Assembly: GCA_946553025.1 (NCBI GenBank)
Contig: CAMNRM010000016.1
Location: forward strand, 1-64,000
Origin: an uncultured Clostridium sp.
GTDB taxonomy: Bacteria > Bacillota > Clostridia > Lachnospirales > Lachnospiraceae
DNA length: 64,000 bases
Direction of reading: 5' to 3'
A program made the position numbers and the translations under genes. The notes beneath the pieces were generated by a model that was not told the DNA's origin, did no database searches, and saw only the letters and a program-made list of their open reading frames with translations. The stretch's first letter is position 1, and every line of letters starts with the position of its first letter. Shown piece after piece: positions 42,055-49,684 of this stretch.

Positions 42055-42672
42055 TTATAATTTTCCTTCATCATACCCGGCACGAATTCCGCCGATAAAC
42101 TTTGGGCGTACCCTGGCACAGACGACATGGGCTTTTCCTATATAGTTGGTTTCAATTCGTACAGGAACCGCTACCTGGCGAAGATGCATACCGATTAAGG
42201 TGTCGCCGATATCCATTCCCCCATGTGCAGAAATACGTTCCACAGCTACAGGTTCCTTCATCCGTTCATAGGCAGCCGTAGCAAAAGAACCTCCGGCTTT
42301 TAACTGCGGCACGACGTTTACGATTTCATAGCCGTATTTCTCCGCCGCCTCTCTTTCCAGAATCAGTGCACGGTTTAAGTGTTCGCAGCACTGTGCCGCA
42401 AGGTAAATCTGGTTTTTCTCACATTCTTCCCAAATCCCCTGATATACGGCTTTGCCAATCTCTTTGCTGGAATAAGAGCCGATACGTGAACTGGCAATCT
42501 CACTGGAAGAGCAGCCCACGACGAAAAGATTTCCCGGCTTCATCTTCCCCACAGCCAGAAACTCCCGCATAGCATTTCCTGCCTGCTTTCTTAAACTATC
42601 CAGTTCTTCACCGCTCATTACCTGTTCATTAATTCCTGTCATTTTCTGCCCCTTCTTTTCCTGTGTCATCAT
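42055..42672 (-). CDS. DUF436/TIGR01440 family protein
   Basis: A 205-residue protein of the conserved DUF436 family (B. subtilis YwlG). Visible marks are LFVVGCSSSEIASSRIGSYS and the ALILEREAAEKYGYEIVNVV helix/strand, followed by KAGGSFATAAYERMKEPVAV and the C-terminal RPKFIGGIRAGYDEGKL. The family is annotated only as a putative aminoglycoside phosphotransferase-like or unknown protein, and I do not assign a reaction. Several ATGs open the frame; one of the first (MTQEKKGQKMTG) is likely. It is the last gene of a minus-strand set that includes two cobamide genes. Confidence 0.85.
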   Translation of the reverse strand: MMTQEKKGQKMTGINEQVMSGEELDSLRKQAGNAMREFLAVGKMKPGNLFVVGCSSSEIASSRIGSYSSKEIGKAVYQGIWEECEKNQIYLAAQCCEHLNRALILEREAAEKYGYEIVNVVPQLKAGGSFATAAYERMKEPVAVERISAHGGMDIGDTLIGMHLRQVAVPVRIETNYIGKAHVVCARVRPKFIGGIRAGYDEGKL

Positions 42673-42680
42673 CGTTTCCC

Positions 42681-42775
42681 CTTTCTGTTTTATTTTGCTG
42701 CTGTTTTATTAATCAAGCTGCGAAAGCATCCACGAAGCTTGATGCTTTCTGTTTTACTCTGCTGCTTATTTTATC
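42681..42775 (+). repeat. Imperfect direct repeat at the end of the short cobU-like gene
   Basis: CTTTCTGTTTTATTTTGCTG and the following ten bases (42681-42710) recur with about five changes at 42745-42775. The right copy includes the stop codon region of the minus-strand gene at 42766. It resembles the end-duplications at 39811 and 40567. Confidence 0.6.
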
Positions 42776-43161
42776 TTCTGTCCAATTCCGGCAGTTACCC
42801 GCCAGACTTCCTGTGCCTCTTTGGCAAGCTGGCAGCAGATTCTTCCGACTACTTCACGATAGCTGCGCGAGAACGCATCCATTGGGACAATTCCACAGCC
42901 GATTTCATCCGTAATCAGTATTCTTTCCGGGCATTCCAAAAGCAGTTCCTCTGCCATATCTCTTTCCAATTCTTCTGCTTTCGCTCCTTCTTCCATCCGC
43001 CTTCGCACCATTTCATGAAGATGAATCCCGAAATTCGTCTTTAAAAATTCTTCCCAGGATGCAGACTTTCCATCTGCGCATTTTTCGTCTTTCCATTCGG
43101 GAAAATGTTCTCTGGCAAATGCCTCTTTTCCCTGTTTTCTTCCTCCGACAATAAAAATCAT
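42766..43161 (-). CDS. Short CobU-like protein
   Basis: A 131-residue protein with a P-loop variant IVGGRKQGKEAFAREHF, and the CobU-type block DEIGCGIVPMDAFSRSYREV with the closing VWRVTAGIGQKIK. It is 50 residues shorter than the full CobU encoded at 39996: the segment with the GMP-accepting His is missing. It may therefore be a kinase-only or regulatory paralogue. It is transcribed with cobS (upstream, 143-base gap) on the minus strand. Annotated relatives in Clostridia carry the full bifunctional name, perhaps too generously. Confidence 0.7.
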   Translation of the reverse strand: MIFIVGGRKQGKEAFAREHFPEWKDEKCADGKSASWEEFLKTNFGIHLHEMVRRRMEEGAKAEELERDMAEELLLECPERILITDEIGCGIVPMDAFSRSYREVVGRICCQLAKEAQEVWRVTAGIGQKIK

Positions 43162-43303
43162 GGGTGCTTCTCCCTTACTTATTCTCCTGCAGACCGTAAT
43201 CCTCTGCTTTTCTTACAACATGAAGGTTTCGTTATTGTTCACGTAGGTCTGCACACCTGCTGCGCTGAGTGTATGTTAAACCGAACCAGTGAGCAAAAAT
43301 CCG

Positions 43304-44092
43304 TCACCATCCATGCGAAACCACCGTCAGCGCCAGCAATGCCGCCAGTTCCGCCGTCTGTAAAAACCACCCTGCCAAATCTCCGGTAATACCGCCAAAT
43401 TCCCGTTTTGCCATCTTCCCGTAATAGATAAAGGTTAAAACCACAGCGCCGCCCACAGCCGCCAGTTCCCGCCAGCCAAGCAAAGCCAAACCGCAGATGA
43501 TACCCGCTATCCAAGCTAAAAGCACGATTCTTGTTACGCTTTTTTGTGCACCGTCCGAAAAGCTTTTTGCCAGACCACTGTTTTTTGCGCATGGAAAACA
43601 AACGACAGAAAGTCCGCTGAATGCCCTTTCCAGAGAAAATACCAGGCAAAAAGCTGCAGCCATCGTCCAGTTTCCTTTAGCAAGCACATCCACGTACAGC
43701 TGAACCATCGCCCCTGCATAGAAAAGGATGTATATAGCAAAACCAATCGGCGCAAACGCTCCAATATGCGGATCGCTTAAAATTTCAAGTTTCTTCTCCC
43801 TGTCCGCATAAGAACTCCGGGCATCCAGCGTGTCGAGAAAACCGTCCAGATGAATCCCTCCTGTCAGCAAAACCGGAATTGCCGAAGCAATACAGCCTGC
43901 CGTTACCGGATGCAGTGTTAAATGTGCAGCCAGACGAAGCCAAAACCAGAGCAGGCCGCCGCAGACAAAACCTACCGCCGGAAACCAGCACAGGGCATAG
44001 CGCATACGCTCCTTTGTCCACTCTACTATTGGAACAGGCAGCTTGGAATACATGGAAAATGCGATCAGAAAACCAAAGAAAAAAGTCTGCAT
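43304..44092 (-). CDS. cobS: Adenosylcobinamide-GDP ribazoletransferase CobS
   Basis: A 262-residue membrane enzyme that joins alpha-ribazole (phosphate) to adenosylcobinamide-GDP, completing the cobamide. The N-terminal FLIAFSMYSKLPVPIVEWTK, GGIHLDGFLDTLDARSSYAD with its conserved Asp cluster, and DPHIGAFAPIGFAIYILFYA are family motifs. About six hydrophobic segments. It has its own promoter at 44199-44227 on the minus strand. With CbiB, CobU and CobT in this window, the nucleotide-loop pathway is complete. Confidence 0.93.
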   Translation of the reverse strand: MQTFFFGFLIAFSMYSKLPVPIVEWTKERMRYALCWFPAVGFVCGGLLWFWLRLAAHLTLHPVTAGCIASAIPVLLTGGIHLDGFLDTLDARSSYADREKKLEILSDPHIGAFAPIGFAIYILFYAGAMVQLYVDVLAKGNWTMAAAFCLVFSLERAFSGLSVVCFPCAKNSGLAKSFSDGAQKSVTRIVLLAWIAGIICGLALLGWRELAAVGGAVVLTFIYYGKMAKREFGGITGDLAGWFLQTAELAALLALTVVSHGW

Positions 44093-44198
44093 TATTTGTA
44101 CCCCCTTGCTTTATATTTTCTCACTCTTTATGAAATTTTCACGAATCAGACAAAGAATAAAGAATATTCAATTGGCTGCTTCTGTCCGGCTGGTTTTA

Positions 44199-44227
44199 TT
44201 ATAGAAAATGAAAAGAAAAATAGCAAT
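44199..44227 (-). promoter_or_regulatory. Promoter of cobS
   Basis: On the minus strand TTGCTA (44227-44222), 17 bp, TATAAT (44204-44199). The surrounding 50 bases closely resemble the promoter of the AAA/PD-(D/E)XK gene at 47871-47899. Confidence 0.75.
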
Positions 44228-44328
44228 AGAAAAATAGAAATGGGAATTTCTTTAAAACCTTGAAAAACTGTGGTATACTAAAACAGAGTGAGAAGCGTTG
44301 AAATGAAGATGTAAAAGGAGGTTTCAGG

Positions 44329-44424
44329 ATGGCGTTGGCACAAGAAAAAGCATACACAATAGATGATATTTATGCTTTGCCAGAAGGAGAAAGAGCAGAG
44401 TTAATCGATGGACAGATTTATTAA
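44329..44424 (+). pseudogene. Uma2-family N-terminal fragment
   Basis: A 31-residue frame behind AAGGAGG reads MALAQEKAYTIDDIYALPEG then ERAELIDGQIY and stops. That is the exact start of Uma2 (DUF820) putative nuclease-fold proteins, which are normally about 190 residues. The stop comes just after the LIDGQIY motif, and the AAA gene's first ATG lies inside this fragment, so an insertion or deletion replaced the rest. Confidence 0.8.
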
Positions 44425-46060
44425 TATAAAACCAAATCTTAGTACAATAAATAAGCTGTTACAACAAGCAGAGGGGGTGAAAGAATCCATGGGAAATTAT
44501 CTAAACCCGGGCAATGAAGGTTTTCGTAAAATGATAAATTCAGAAATTTATATTGATAAGACGGGAATGTTAAATTATACAAACCATGTGCTTAATACGA
44601 TGCAAAACTGCCTTTGTGTCAGTCGTCCGCGCCGTTTTGGAAAGTCGATGGCGGCGGCTATGCTGGCGGCTTATTATAGCCGTGAATGTGATTCCAAGGC
44701 CCTTTTTTCTGGATATATCATTGCTGAAAGTAAAGAGTTTGAAAAATACCTGAATCAATATGATACCATTTTTTTAAACATGCAGGAATTTTTAAGTCAA
44801 AGCAGGGATGTTGAAGGGATGCTGGATTTGCTGCGAAGAACGGTACTATGGGATTTGCTGGGAAAATATCCGGATTTCCGTTATTTTGACCCAGAGAATT
44901 TGACAAGAACAATGCAGGATATTTACAGTAATACAAAGTGCCCATTTGTGGTGATTATCGATGAGTGGGACTGTGTTTTTCGTGAATATAAAAAGAATAA
45001 AAAGGCTCAGGAGCAATATCTGGATTTTTTGCGTGATTTGATGAAGGATAAGGATTATATTCATCTGGCCTACATGACAGGAATTCTTCCGATCAAGAAA
45101 TATGGTACACATTCGGCGTTAAATATGTTTGATGAATTTACAATGCTGGACCCGGGGCCATTGGCTTCTTATGTGGGATTTACAGAAAGGGAAGTGGAGA
45201 AACTCTGCGCAGACTATGGGATGGAAATGGAAGAGGTAAAAAACTGGTATGATGGTTATTCTTTTGCAAAAGAACCCTTAATTTACAGTCCACGTTCTGT
45301 AGTCAACTGTATGCGTTTTGGAAAGATTGGGAATTATTGGAATCAAACAGAAACTTTTGAAGCGCTGCAGGTTTATATTGATATGAATTTTGAACATTTG
45401 AAAGAGGATATTCTGCGTATGATTGCCGGGGAGAAGGTTCCGGTAAATACGGGAAGTTTTGCCAATGATATGGAAACTTTCAGGACAAAGGATGATGTTC
45501 TTACTCTGCTTATTCATCTGGGTTATCTGGGCTATGACGAAGTAAATCAATGTGTATTTATCCCGAACAGTGAAGTTCGTGCGGAGTATGTCAATGCTAT
45601 TTCCGTATCGGATTGGGGAGAGGTATCCAGGGCATTGAAAAATTCAGCAATGATGTTAAATGCGAGTTGGCAGAAAGATACTGACCAGGTTGCTCAAGGA
45701 ATGAAAGAAGCTCATTTTGAAACATCTTATCTTCAATATAATGATGAGAATGCTTTGTCTTATGTGATTTCGCTGGCTTTGTATGCAGCAAGAAATTTTT
45801 ATACGATACATCGGGAATTGGCGGGTGGTAAGGGATTTGCCGATTTGGTATTTATTCCGAGAAAACGTTTCGCGGATAAACCGGCCCTGGTTGTTGAGTT
45901 GAAATGGGATAAAACAGTTCATGGGGCGTTGGAACAGATAAAAAAGAAAGAATATTGTAAAAGTCTGGAAGAATATCGGGGGAACCTTCTTTTAGTTGGA
46001 ATAAATTATAACCGGAAAACGAAAGAACATGAATGTGTAATAGAAGAGGGGAAAAAGTAA
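44408..46060 (+). CDS. AAA-ATPase-like/PD-(D/E)XK nuclease-like protein
   Basis: A protein of up to 550 residues with an N-terminal AAA-like domain (Walker A RPRRFGKSMAAAML, Walker B FVVIIDEWDC) and a C-terminal PD-(D/E)XK-type fold (GFADLVFIPR ... ALVVELKWDK). These two-domain proteins (AAA-ATPase_like plus DUF1703) are widespread in gut anaerobes, often multicopy, and their role is unknown. ATG 44408 lies inside a Uma2 fragment; ATG 44489 (MGNYLNPGNEGF), which matches the usual family start, is the more likely beginning. A second paralogue faces it at 46145-47845. Confidence 0.8.
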   Translation: MDRFINIKPNLSTINKLLQQAEGVKESMGNYLNPGNEGFRKMINSEIYIDKTGMLNYTNHVLNTMQNCLCVSRPRRFGKSMAAAMLAAYYSRECDSKALFSGYIIAESKEFEKYLNQYDTIFLNMQEFLSQSRDVEGMLDLLRRTVLWDLLGKYPDFRYFDPENLTRTMQDIYSNTKCPFVVIIDEWDCVFREYKKNKKAQEQYLDFLRDLMKDKDYIHLAYMTGILPIKKYGTHSALNMFDEFTMLDPGPLASYVGFTEREVEKLCADYGMEMEEVKNWYDGYSFAKEPLIYSPRSVVNCMRFGKIGNYWNQTETFEALQVYIDMNFEHLKEDILRMIAGEKVPVNTGSFANDMETFRTKDDVLTLLIHLGYLGYDEVNQCVFIPNSEVRAEYVNAISVSDWGEVSRALKNSAMMLNASWQKDTDQVAQGMKEAHFETSYLQYNDENALSYVISLALYAARNFYTIHRELAGGKGFADLVFIPRKRFADKPALVVELKWDKTVHGALEQIKKKEYCKSLEEYRGNLLLVGINYNRKTKEHECVIEEGKK

Positions 46061-46084
46061 TTAAAGCAACCGCGCTACGGCGCG

Positions 46085-46109
46085 AGAGTCCGGAAAGCCG
46101 GACTCTTTT
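46085..46109 (+). terminator. Terminator between convergent AAA genes
   Basis: AGAGTCCGG (46085-46093) and CCGGACTCT (46098-46106) form a 9-bp stem with a four-base loop and TTTT. It ends the plus-strand gene. Confidence 0.85.
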
Positions 46110-46144
46110 GTATATCGATGATAATAATCTTGGTGCGAAAATCA

Positions 46145-47845
46145 TTATCCAAGGATGACCTTGCAGTACTTTTTATAAAAGGCAATCCCGTAGGTAATGA
46201 TTTTTTTCATGCCGTCTTTTAGGAGTGCTGCATCATACCGTTTTTCTTTAATCTGCCGCAAGGCTTCCCGACAGCTGTTTTCCAGATCGCCGTCTTCGGC
46301 ATACTTAATTTCTATAATTACGCCAATTCTGTTTTCGGTCTTTATGGAGATATCACTGTAACCTTCTCCCGATTCTGCATTGGATTCAATTTCCCAATTA
46401 TTCTCATATTGCAGTAACCCTAAGAGGATTCCGTGAAAGAAGTTTTCTTTCATTTCCTTTTTTACCGCAGTATCACGGATACTGATGGATTTCCACAGAT
46501 AATCATTTAACAGTTCTTCAATTCTGGAGGCATCGCCGTTGGGGAATGAGGTGCAAAACCGCTCTAACTTTTCCGGATCTGCTCTGGTTTCTTCTTTAAA
46601 CCATTCCTGAATCTGTGTGATAAACAGTTCACGGATTTCCCGGTTGGGAATTGCCAGCGGATACATCTTTCCGGATTTCGGGCCTTTTTGCGTTAAATAT
46701 CCGGTAGTGAACAATACGCTCCAGAGGTTGTCTATGGAGGAATCCAATTCACTGTAAGTTAATTCCTGGTTAATGGATTTTGTGATGCTGTTTCCGTCAA
46801 TTAAACGCTCAATTTCACTTCGGGTCTGTCGGTTGGCCTTTCCGATAAAACGCTTTATCATAGCATTTCCACTGGTATTGGCCCAATAGTTTTCCGGTTC
46901 TGCATGGGGATCTTTAAGCAGGGCCTGGGTGTATTTGATAACGTCCCAGGGGCAGTAGATGGAGGTATTTCCAAACTGATAACCATTGTACCAGTCCCGC
47001 ATGGTTTCCCGGGCATCTTCCAGTCCATAATCGGTCAGAAGTTTTTCTACCTCGCTCTCGGTGAACCCAAAAGCTTCATTAAAATAGGCATCCGTAATGG
47101 TCATGACATTGAGATTATTTAGTCCGGTAAATATGCTTTCCCTGGAAATACGCAGACATCCGGTTAAGACGGCAAAGTACAGAGATTCATTGGTTTTTAA
47201 CGCATTGTTCAGTAAGCTTCGGATGCAGGAAAGCATTTCATGGTAATAGCCTTCCTGAAATGCCTTATCTAAGGGAACATCATACTCATCGATTAATAAG
47301 ATAACTTGATTTCCGTAATGTTTGGAGAGGAGCTGTGCAAGTGTCTTCAGACTGGTGAGCAATACGGCATCCTGCATGGCAAAAAGATTATCCTGAGTTT
47401 TGCTTACTTCAATAAGCTGGAGATACAGGCTGCGCTCTTCGTCAGATAATCGACTGCTGTCCGCCAGAAAGCGAAACCGCAGGGCCTCCATACCGATAAC
47501 CGAACGCAGGGCTGCACAGGCAGCCGGGTAATCCGGCCCTTCTACCGATTTAAGGCTTATGGAAATCACCGGAAATTTCCCCATATAGTTTTCACATAAT
47601 TCTGCTTGTTCCGCGATAGCCAGTCCATCAAATAAAGTTTTATCTGTGCCAATTTCAAAAAATGCCTTTAACATGCTTAAATTCAACGATTTCCCAAAAC
47701 GCCGGGGGCGGGTGAAAAGGTTTACTTCTCCCCCATTGTGTAGTAAGTCGGCAATAAACATGGTTTTGTCGATATAGTAAAAATTCTCTTTAGAAATTTT
47801 TTCAAAGCTTTCAGTACCAATGGGCAGTTTTTTTCGCATAAGCAA
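46145..47845 (-). CDS. AAA-ATPase-like/PD-(D/E)XK nuclease-like protein, second copy
   Basis: A 566-residue protein with the same build as the convergent neighbour but clearly diverged. Family start KLPIGTESFEKISKENFYYI, Walker A RPRRFGKSLNLSMLKAFFE, Walker B VILLIDEYDVPLDKAFQEGY, a helical middle with FTESEVEKLLTDYGL and WYNGYQFGNTSIYCPWDVIK, and C-terminal GYSDISIKTENRIGVIIEIK, the nuclease-fold core (D...ExK). The promoter at 47871-47899 is shared in sequence with cobS. Function unknown; defence, repair or mobile-element biology have been suggested for the wider family. Confidence 0.85.
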   Translation of the reverse strand: MLMRKKLPIGTESFEKISKENFYYIDKTMFIADLLHNGGEVNLFTRPRRFGKSLNLSMLKAFFEIGTDKTLFDGLAIAEQAELCENYMGKFPVISISLKSVEGPDYPAACAALRSVIGMEALRFRFLADSSRLSDEERSLYLQLIEVSKTQDNLFAMQDAVLLTSLKTLAQLLSKHYGNQVILLIDEYDVPLDKAFQEGYYHEMLSCIRSLLNNALKTNESLYFAVLTGCLRISRESIFTGLNNLNVMTITDAYFNEAFGFTESEVEKLLTDYGLEDARETMRDWYNGYQFGNTSIYCPWDVIKYTQALLKDPHAEPENYWANTSGNAMIKRFIGKANRQTRSEIERLIDGNSITKSINQELTYSELDSSIDNLWSVLFTTGYLTQKGPKSGKMYPLAIPNREIRELFITQIQEWFKEETRADPEKLERFCTSFPNGDASRIEELLNDYLWKSISIRDTAVKKEMKENFFHGILLGLLQYENNWEIESNAESGEGYSDISIKTENRIGVIIEIKYAEDGDLENSCREALRQIKEKRYDAALLKDGMKKIITYGIAFYKKYCKVILG

Positions 47846-47870
47846 TATTCTCCTTGAATTTTATGATTTT

Positions 47871-47899
47871 ATTATAGGGAAAGGGAAGAAAAATAGCAA
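47871..47899 (-). promoter_or_regulatory. Promoter of the minus-strand AAA gene
   Basis: On the minus strand TTGCTA (47899-47894), 17 bp, TATAAT (47876-47871). The 235 bases from here to the left recombination site hold no convincing gene. Confidence 0.7.
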
Positions 47900-48134
47900 C
47901 AGGAAAATGATATGGGATTTTAATGGGGGATGGATATGGGAAACCGGATGTTATTCATTATGGATAGACCGATTTTTATTTTGTTTGGATAAGAGAGATT
48001 CAAAAATTTTTCGCAATACAAAAAAACAGGTTCCTCAAATGAAACCTGCGGACGAAAACTTGTTTATTTTCTGGCGCAGAATACCCATGAATAGATGAAC
48101 AAAAATGGTAATTTACGGCAATTGGTGGGACATT

Positions 48135-48163
48135 TTTTCGTAGACTGACCTATTCTGCGAAAA
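48135..48163 (+). repeat. Left 29-bp recombinase core site
   Basis: TTTTCGTAGA, spacer CTGACCTAT, TCTGCGAAAA: two 10-bp arms, one mismatch between them, around a 9-bp spacer. Its reverse complement differs from the right site (49586-49614) at only two positions. The size and arm/spacer layout are typical of a tyrosine-recombinase crossover site. Confidence 0.85.
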
Positions 48164-48195
48164 TCTTTCCTAAATCCTATCAATGCAAGGTGTGT

Positions 48196-49347
48196 TTAAG
48201 TTTCCTGACCATAAATCTGACCATAAAAAACCGGAAGCCTCTCCATCTGCCTCCGCCTGGAATCCATTGTTGGATGTACATAGCGATTCAATGTGACTTT
48301 CACATCGGAATGACCAAGAATCACACTCAGGGTTTTTATATCCATACCGCTTTCTACACAATTTGTGGCAAAAGTATGGCGAAGGATGTGGAAATTCCTG
48401 TTATCTACCTCTGCCTCTCTCAAAATCTTTTGAAACCGATACTGCATCGTCCTGGGTTCCAGAGGGCTGTCCCCGCCAAACACATAGGTCTTATCTCTCT
48501 TCAGCTTTTTTAACACTTCCAGAATCTCGTCGGTAAGTGGAATTGTTCTTCTGGAAGATGAACTTTTGGGGATGCTTTCCATAAGGATGGTCTTTGTCAT
48601 ATATCCTTCTACTGCAATACGCTGAACTGTACGGTTTACTGTTACCGTTTTGTCGTTAAAATCAAAATCCGTCCATTTCAGCGCACATAATTCTCCCAGG
48701 CGTATCCCAGTATACAGGCAGAGGAGCAGGGCAACCTTAAATAAATCCAAACTTTCATAAATACAGGCTAGAAGTCGGGACTGCTCATTTTTCTTTAATA
48801 TCTCCACTGACCATTTCTCCTGCTTCGTTGCTTCCAGCTTTAATACAGGAATGAGGACAGAATACTCTCTCGCTGCGAATGTAAAGATCTGGTTGGCAAC
48901 ACAACAAACACTCTTTTTGACACTGTCAGACAGGTTGCTTCCCGATAAATGGTCAGAAATCTTTTTCTGAAATCCCAGATCCGATATATCGGAAAGCAGG
49001 CATGAACCCAATACTTCTTCCAGGTGAAGCCTGTAGATATTGCTATATTTTACATAGGTAGAATACTTCCGTCTGTCCGCTGTTTTTGTCAACCATTGTC
49101 TTGCTGCTTCAGAAAACAGAATCCTTGGAATGGGTTCATTTCCTGTGTTAGGTACACACACAGCCTCATATCCAAGGACTTTTTCTGCTGCTTGGATAGC
49201 TGCGATTCGCTTTTCCTTAACCTCATCATATGTATTCCCGTACACGGAATGGTAGGTTTTCCGGCCTCTCTCCTCTCCGCCTGTTCGATAACGTGCCTCC
49301 CATCTTCCATCTTTTCTTTTCCAGATGCTTTCACCATGCCTTGCCAT
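48196..49347 (-). CDS. Tyrosine recombinase/integrase
   Basis: A 383-residue phage-type integrase. It has an N-terminal arm-binding region with WKRKDGRWEARYRTGGEERG, a SAM-like core-binding domain (about residues 65-165) and the catalytic domain with YTGIRLGELCALKWTDFDF (Arg), HILRHTFATNC (HxxR), ILGHSDVKVTLNRYVHP (His and the nucleophilic Tyr). The start at 49347 has AAGGAGG upstream; a longer frame to 49638 is not coding-like. The gene lies wholly between two inverted 29-bp core sites, so the enzyme's own gene would be flipped if it acts on them. Confidence 0.92.
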   Translation of the reverse strand: MARHGESIWKRKDGRWEARYRTGGEERGRKTYHSVYGNTYDEVKEKRIAAIQAAEKVLGYEAVCVPNTGNEPIPRILFSEAARQWLTKTADRRKYSTYVKYSNIYRLHLEEVLGSCLLSDISDLGFQKKISDHLSGSNLSDSVKKSVCCVANQIFTFAAREYSVLIPVLKLEATKQEKWSVEILKKNEQSRLLACIYESLDLFKVALLLCLYTGIRLGELCALKWTDFDFNDKTVTVNRTVQRIAVEGYMTKTILMESIPKSSSSRRTIPLTDEILEVLKKLKRDKTYVFGGDSPLEPRTMQYRFQKILREAEVDNRNFHILRHTFATNCVESGMDIKTLSVILGHSDVKVTLNRYVHPTMDSRRRQMERLPVFYGQIYGQET

Positions 49348-49513
49348 TGTTTGTTCCTCCTTTGTCTGCCCGGGATAATTTCCCAAAGATTTTGACCATG
49401 AAAGTGACCATAAAAATCTTGCTCCCCTTAAGTTTTTTGCCCTGATAGAATATTCATTACCCATAATAGCCGCTGTTATATCTACCCAAAAACTACCAAG
49501 AGTTAAAAAATTG

Positions 49514-49542
49514 TTGCGATTCTCTATTAAGTATGATAGAAT
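49514..49542 (+). promoter_or_regulatory. Rightward promoter inside the inverted repeats
   Basis: TTGCGA (49514-49519), 17 bp, TAGAAT (49537-49542), preceded by TATGA. It points at the TnpB-like gene across the right core site and would be turned away from it by inversion. Confidence 0.5.
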
Positions 49543-49585
49543 AGTGCCGATATAATTAACAACGCAGAAAAGATGTCGGATTTTC

Positions 49586-49614
49586 TTTTCGCAGAATAGG
49601 TCAATCTGCGAAAA
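49586..49614 (+). repeat. Right 29-bp recombinase core site
   Basis: TTTTCGCAGA, spacer ATAGGTCAA, TCTGCGAAAA: perfect 10-bp inverted arms around a 9-bp spacer. It is in inverted orientation relative to the left site at 48135-48163, 1.42 kb away. A short related direct repeat AACGCAGAAAA occurs at 49561 and again at 51171. Confidence 0.88.
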
Positions 49615-49684
49615 ATGAATCTTGTCTGGATGCATCAAGTTCCGATTGCTGTCTGGCCGGACTTATTCGGCTGGGAGGGGTGGT

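Noticed and set aside
32860-44328. A cobalamin riboswitch controlling the cob genes
   Set aside because: I looked for the B12-box and its flanking structure ahead of cbiT, cobU, cbiB and cobS and saw none.
47820-48098. A 92-codon frame upstream of the recombinase element
   Set aside because: It overlaps the start and promoter of the minus-strand AAA gene and has no family-like segments.
49348-49638. Upstream extension of the integrase frame
   Set aside because: It would read through the right core site; the AAGGAGG site and the family start both place the N-terminus at 49347.
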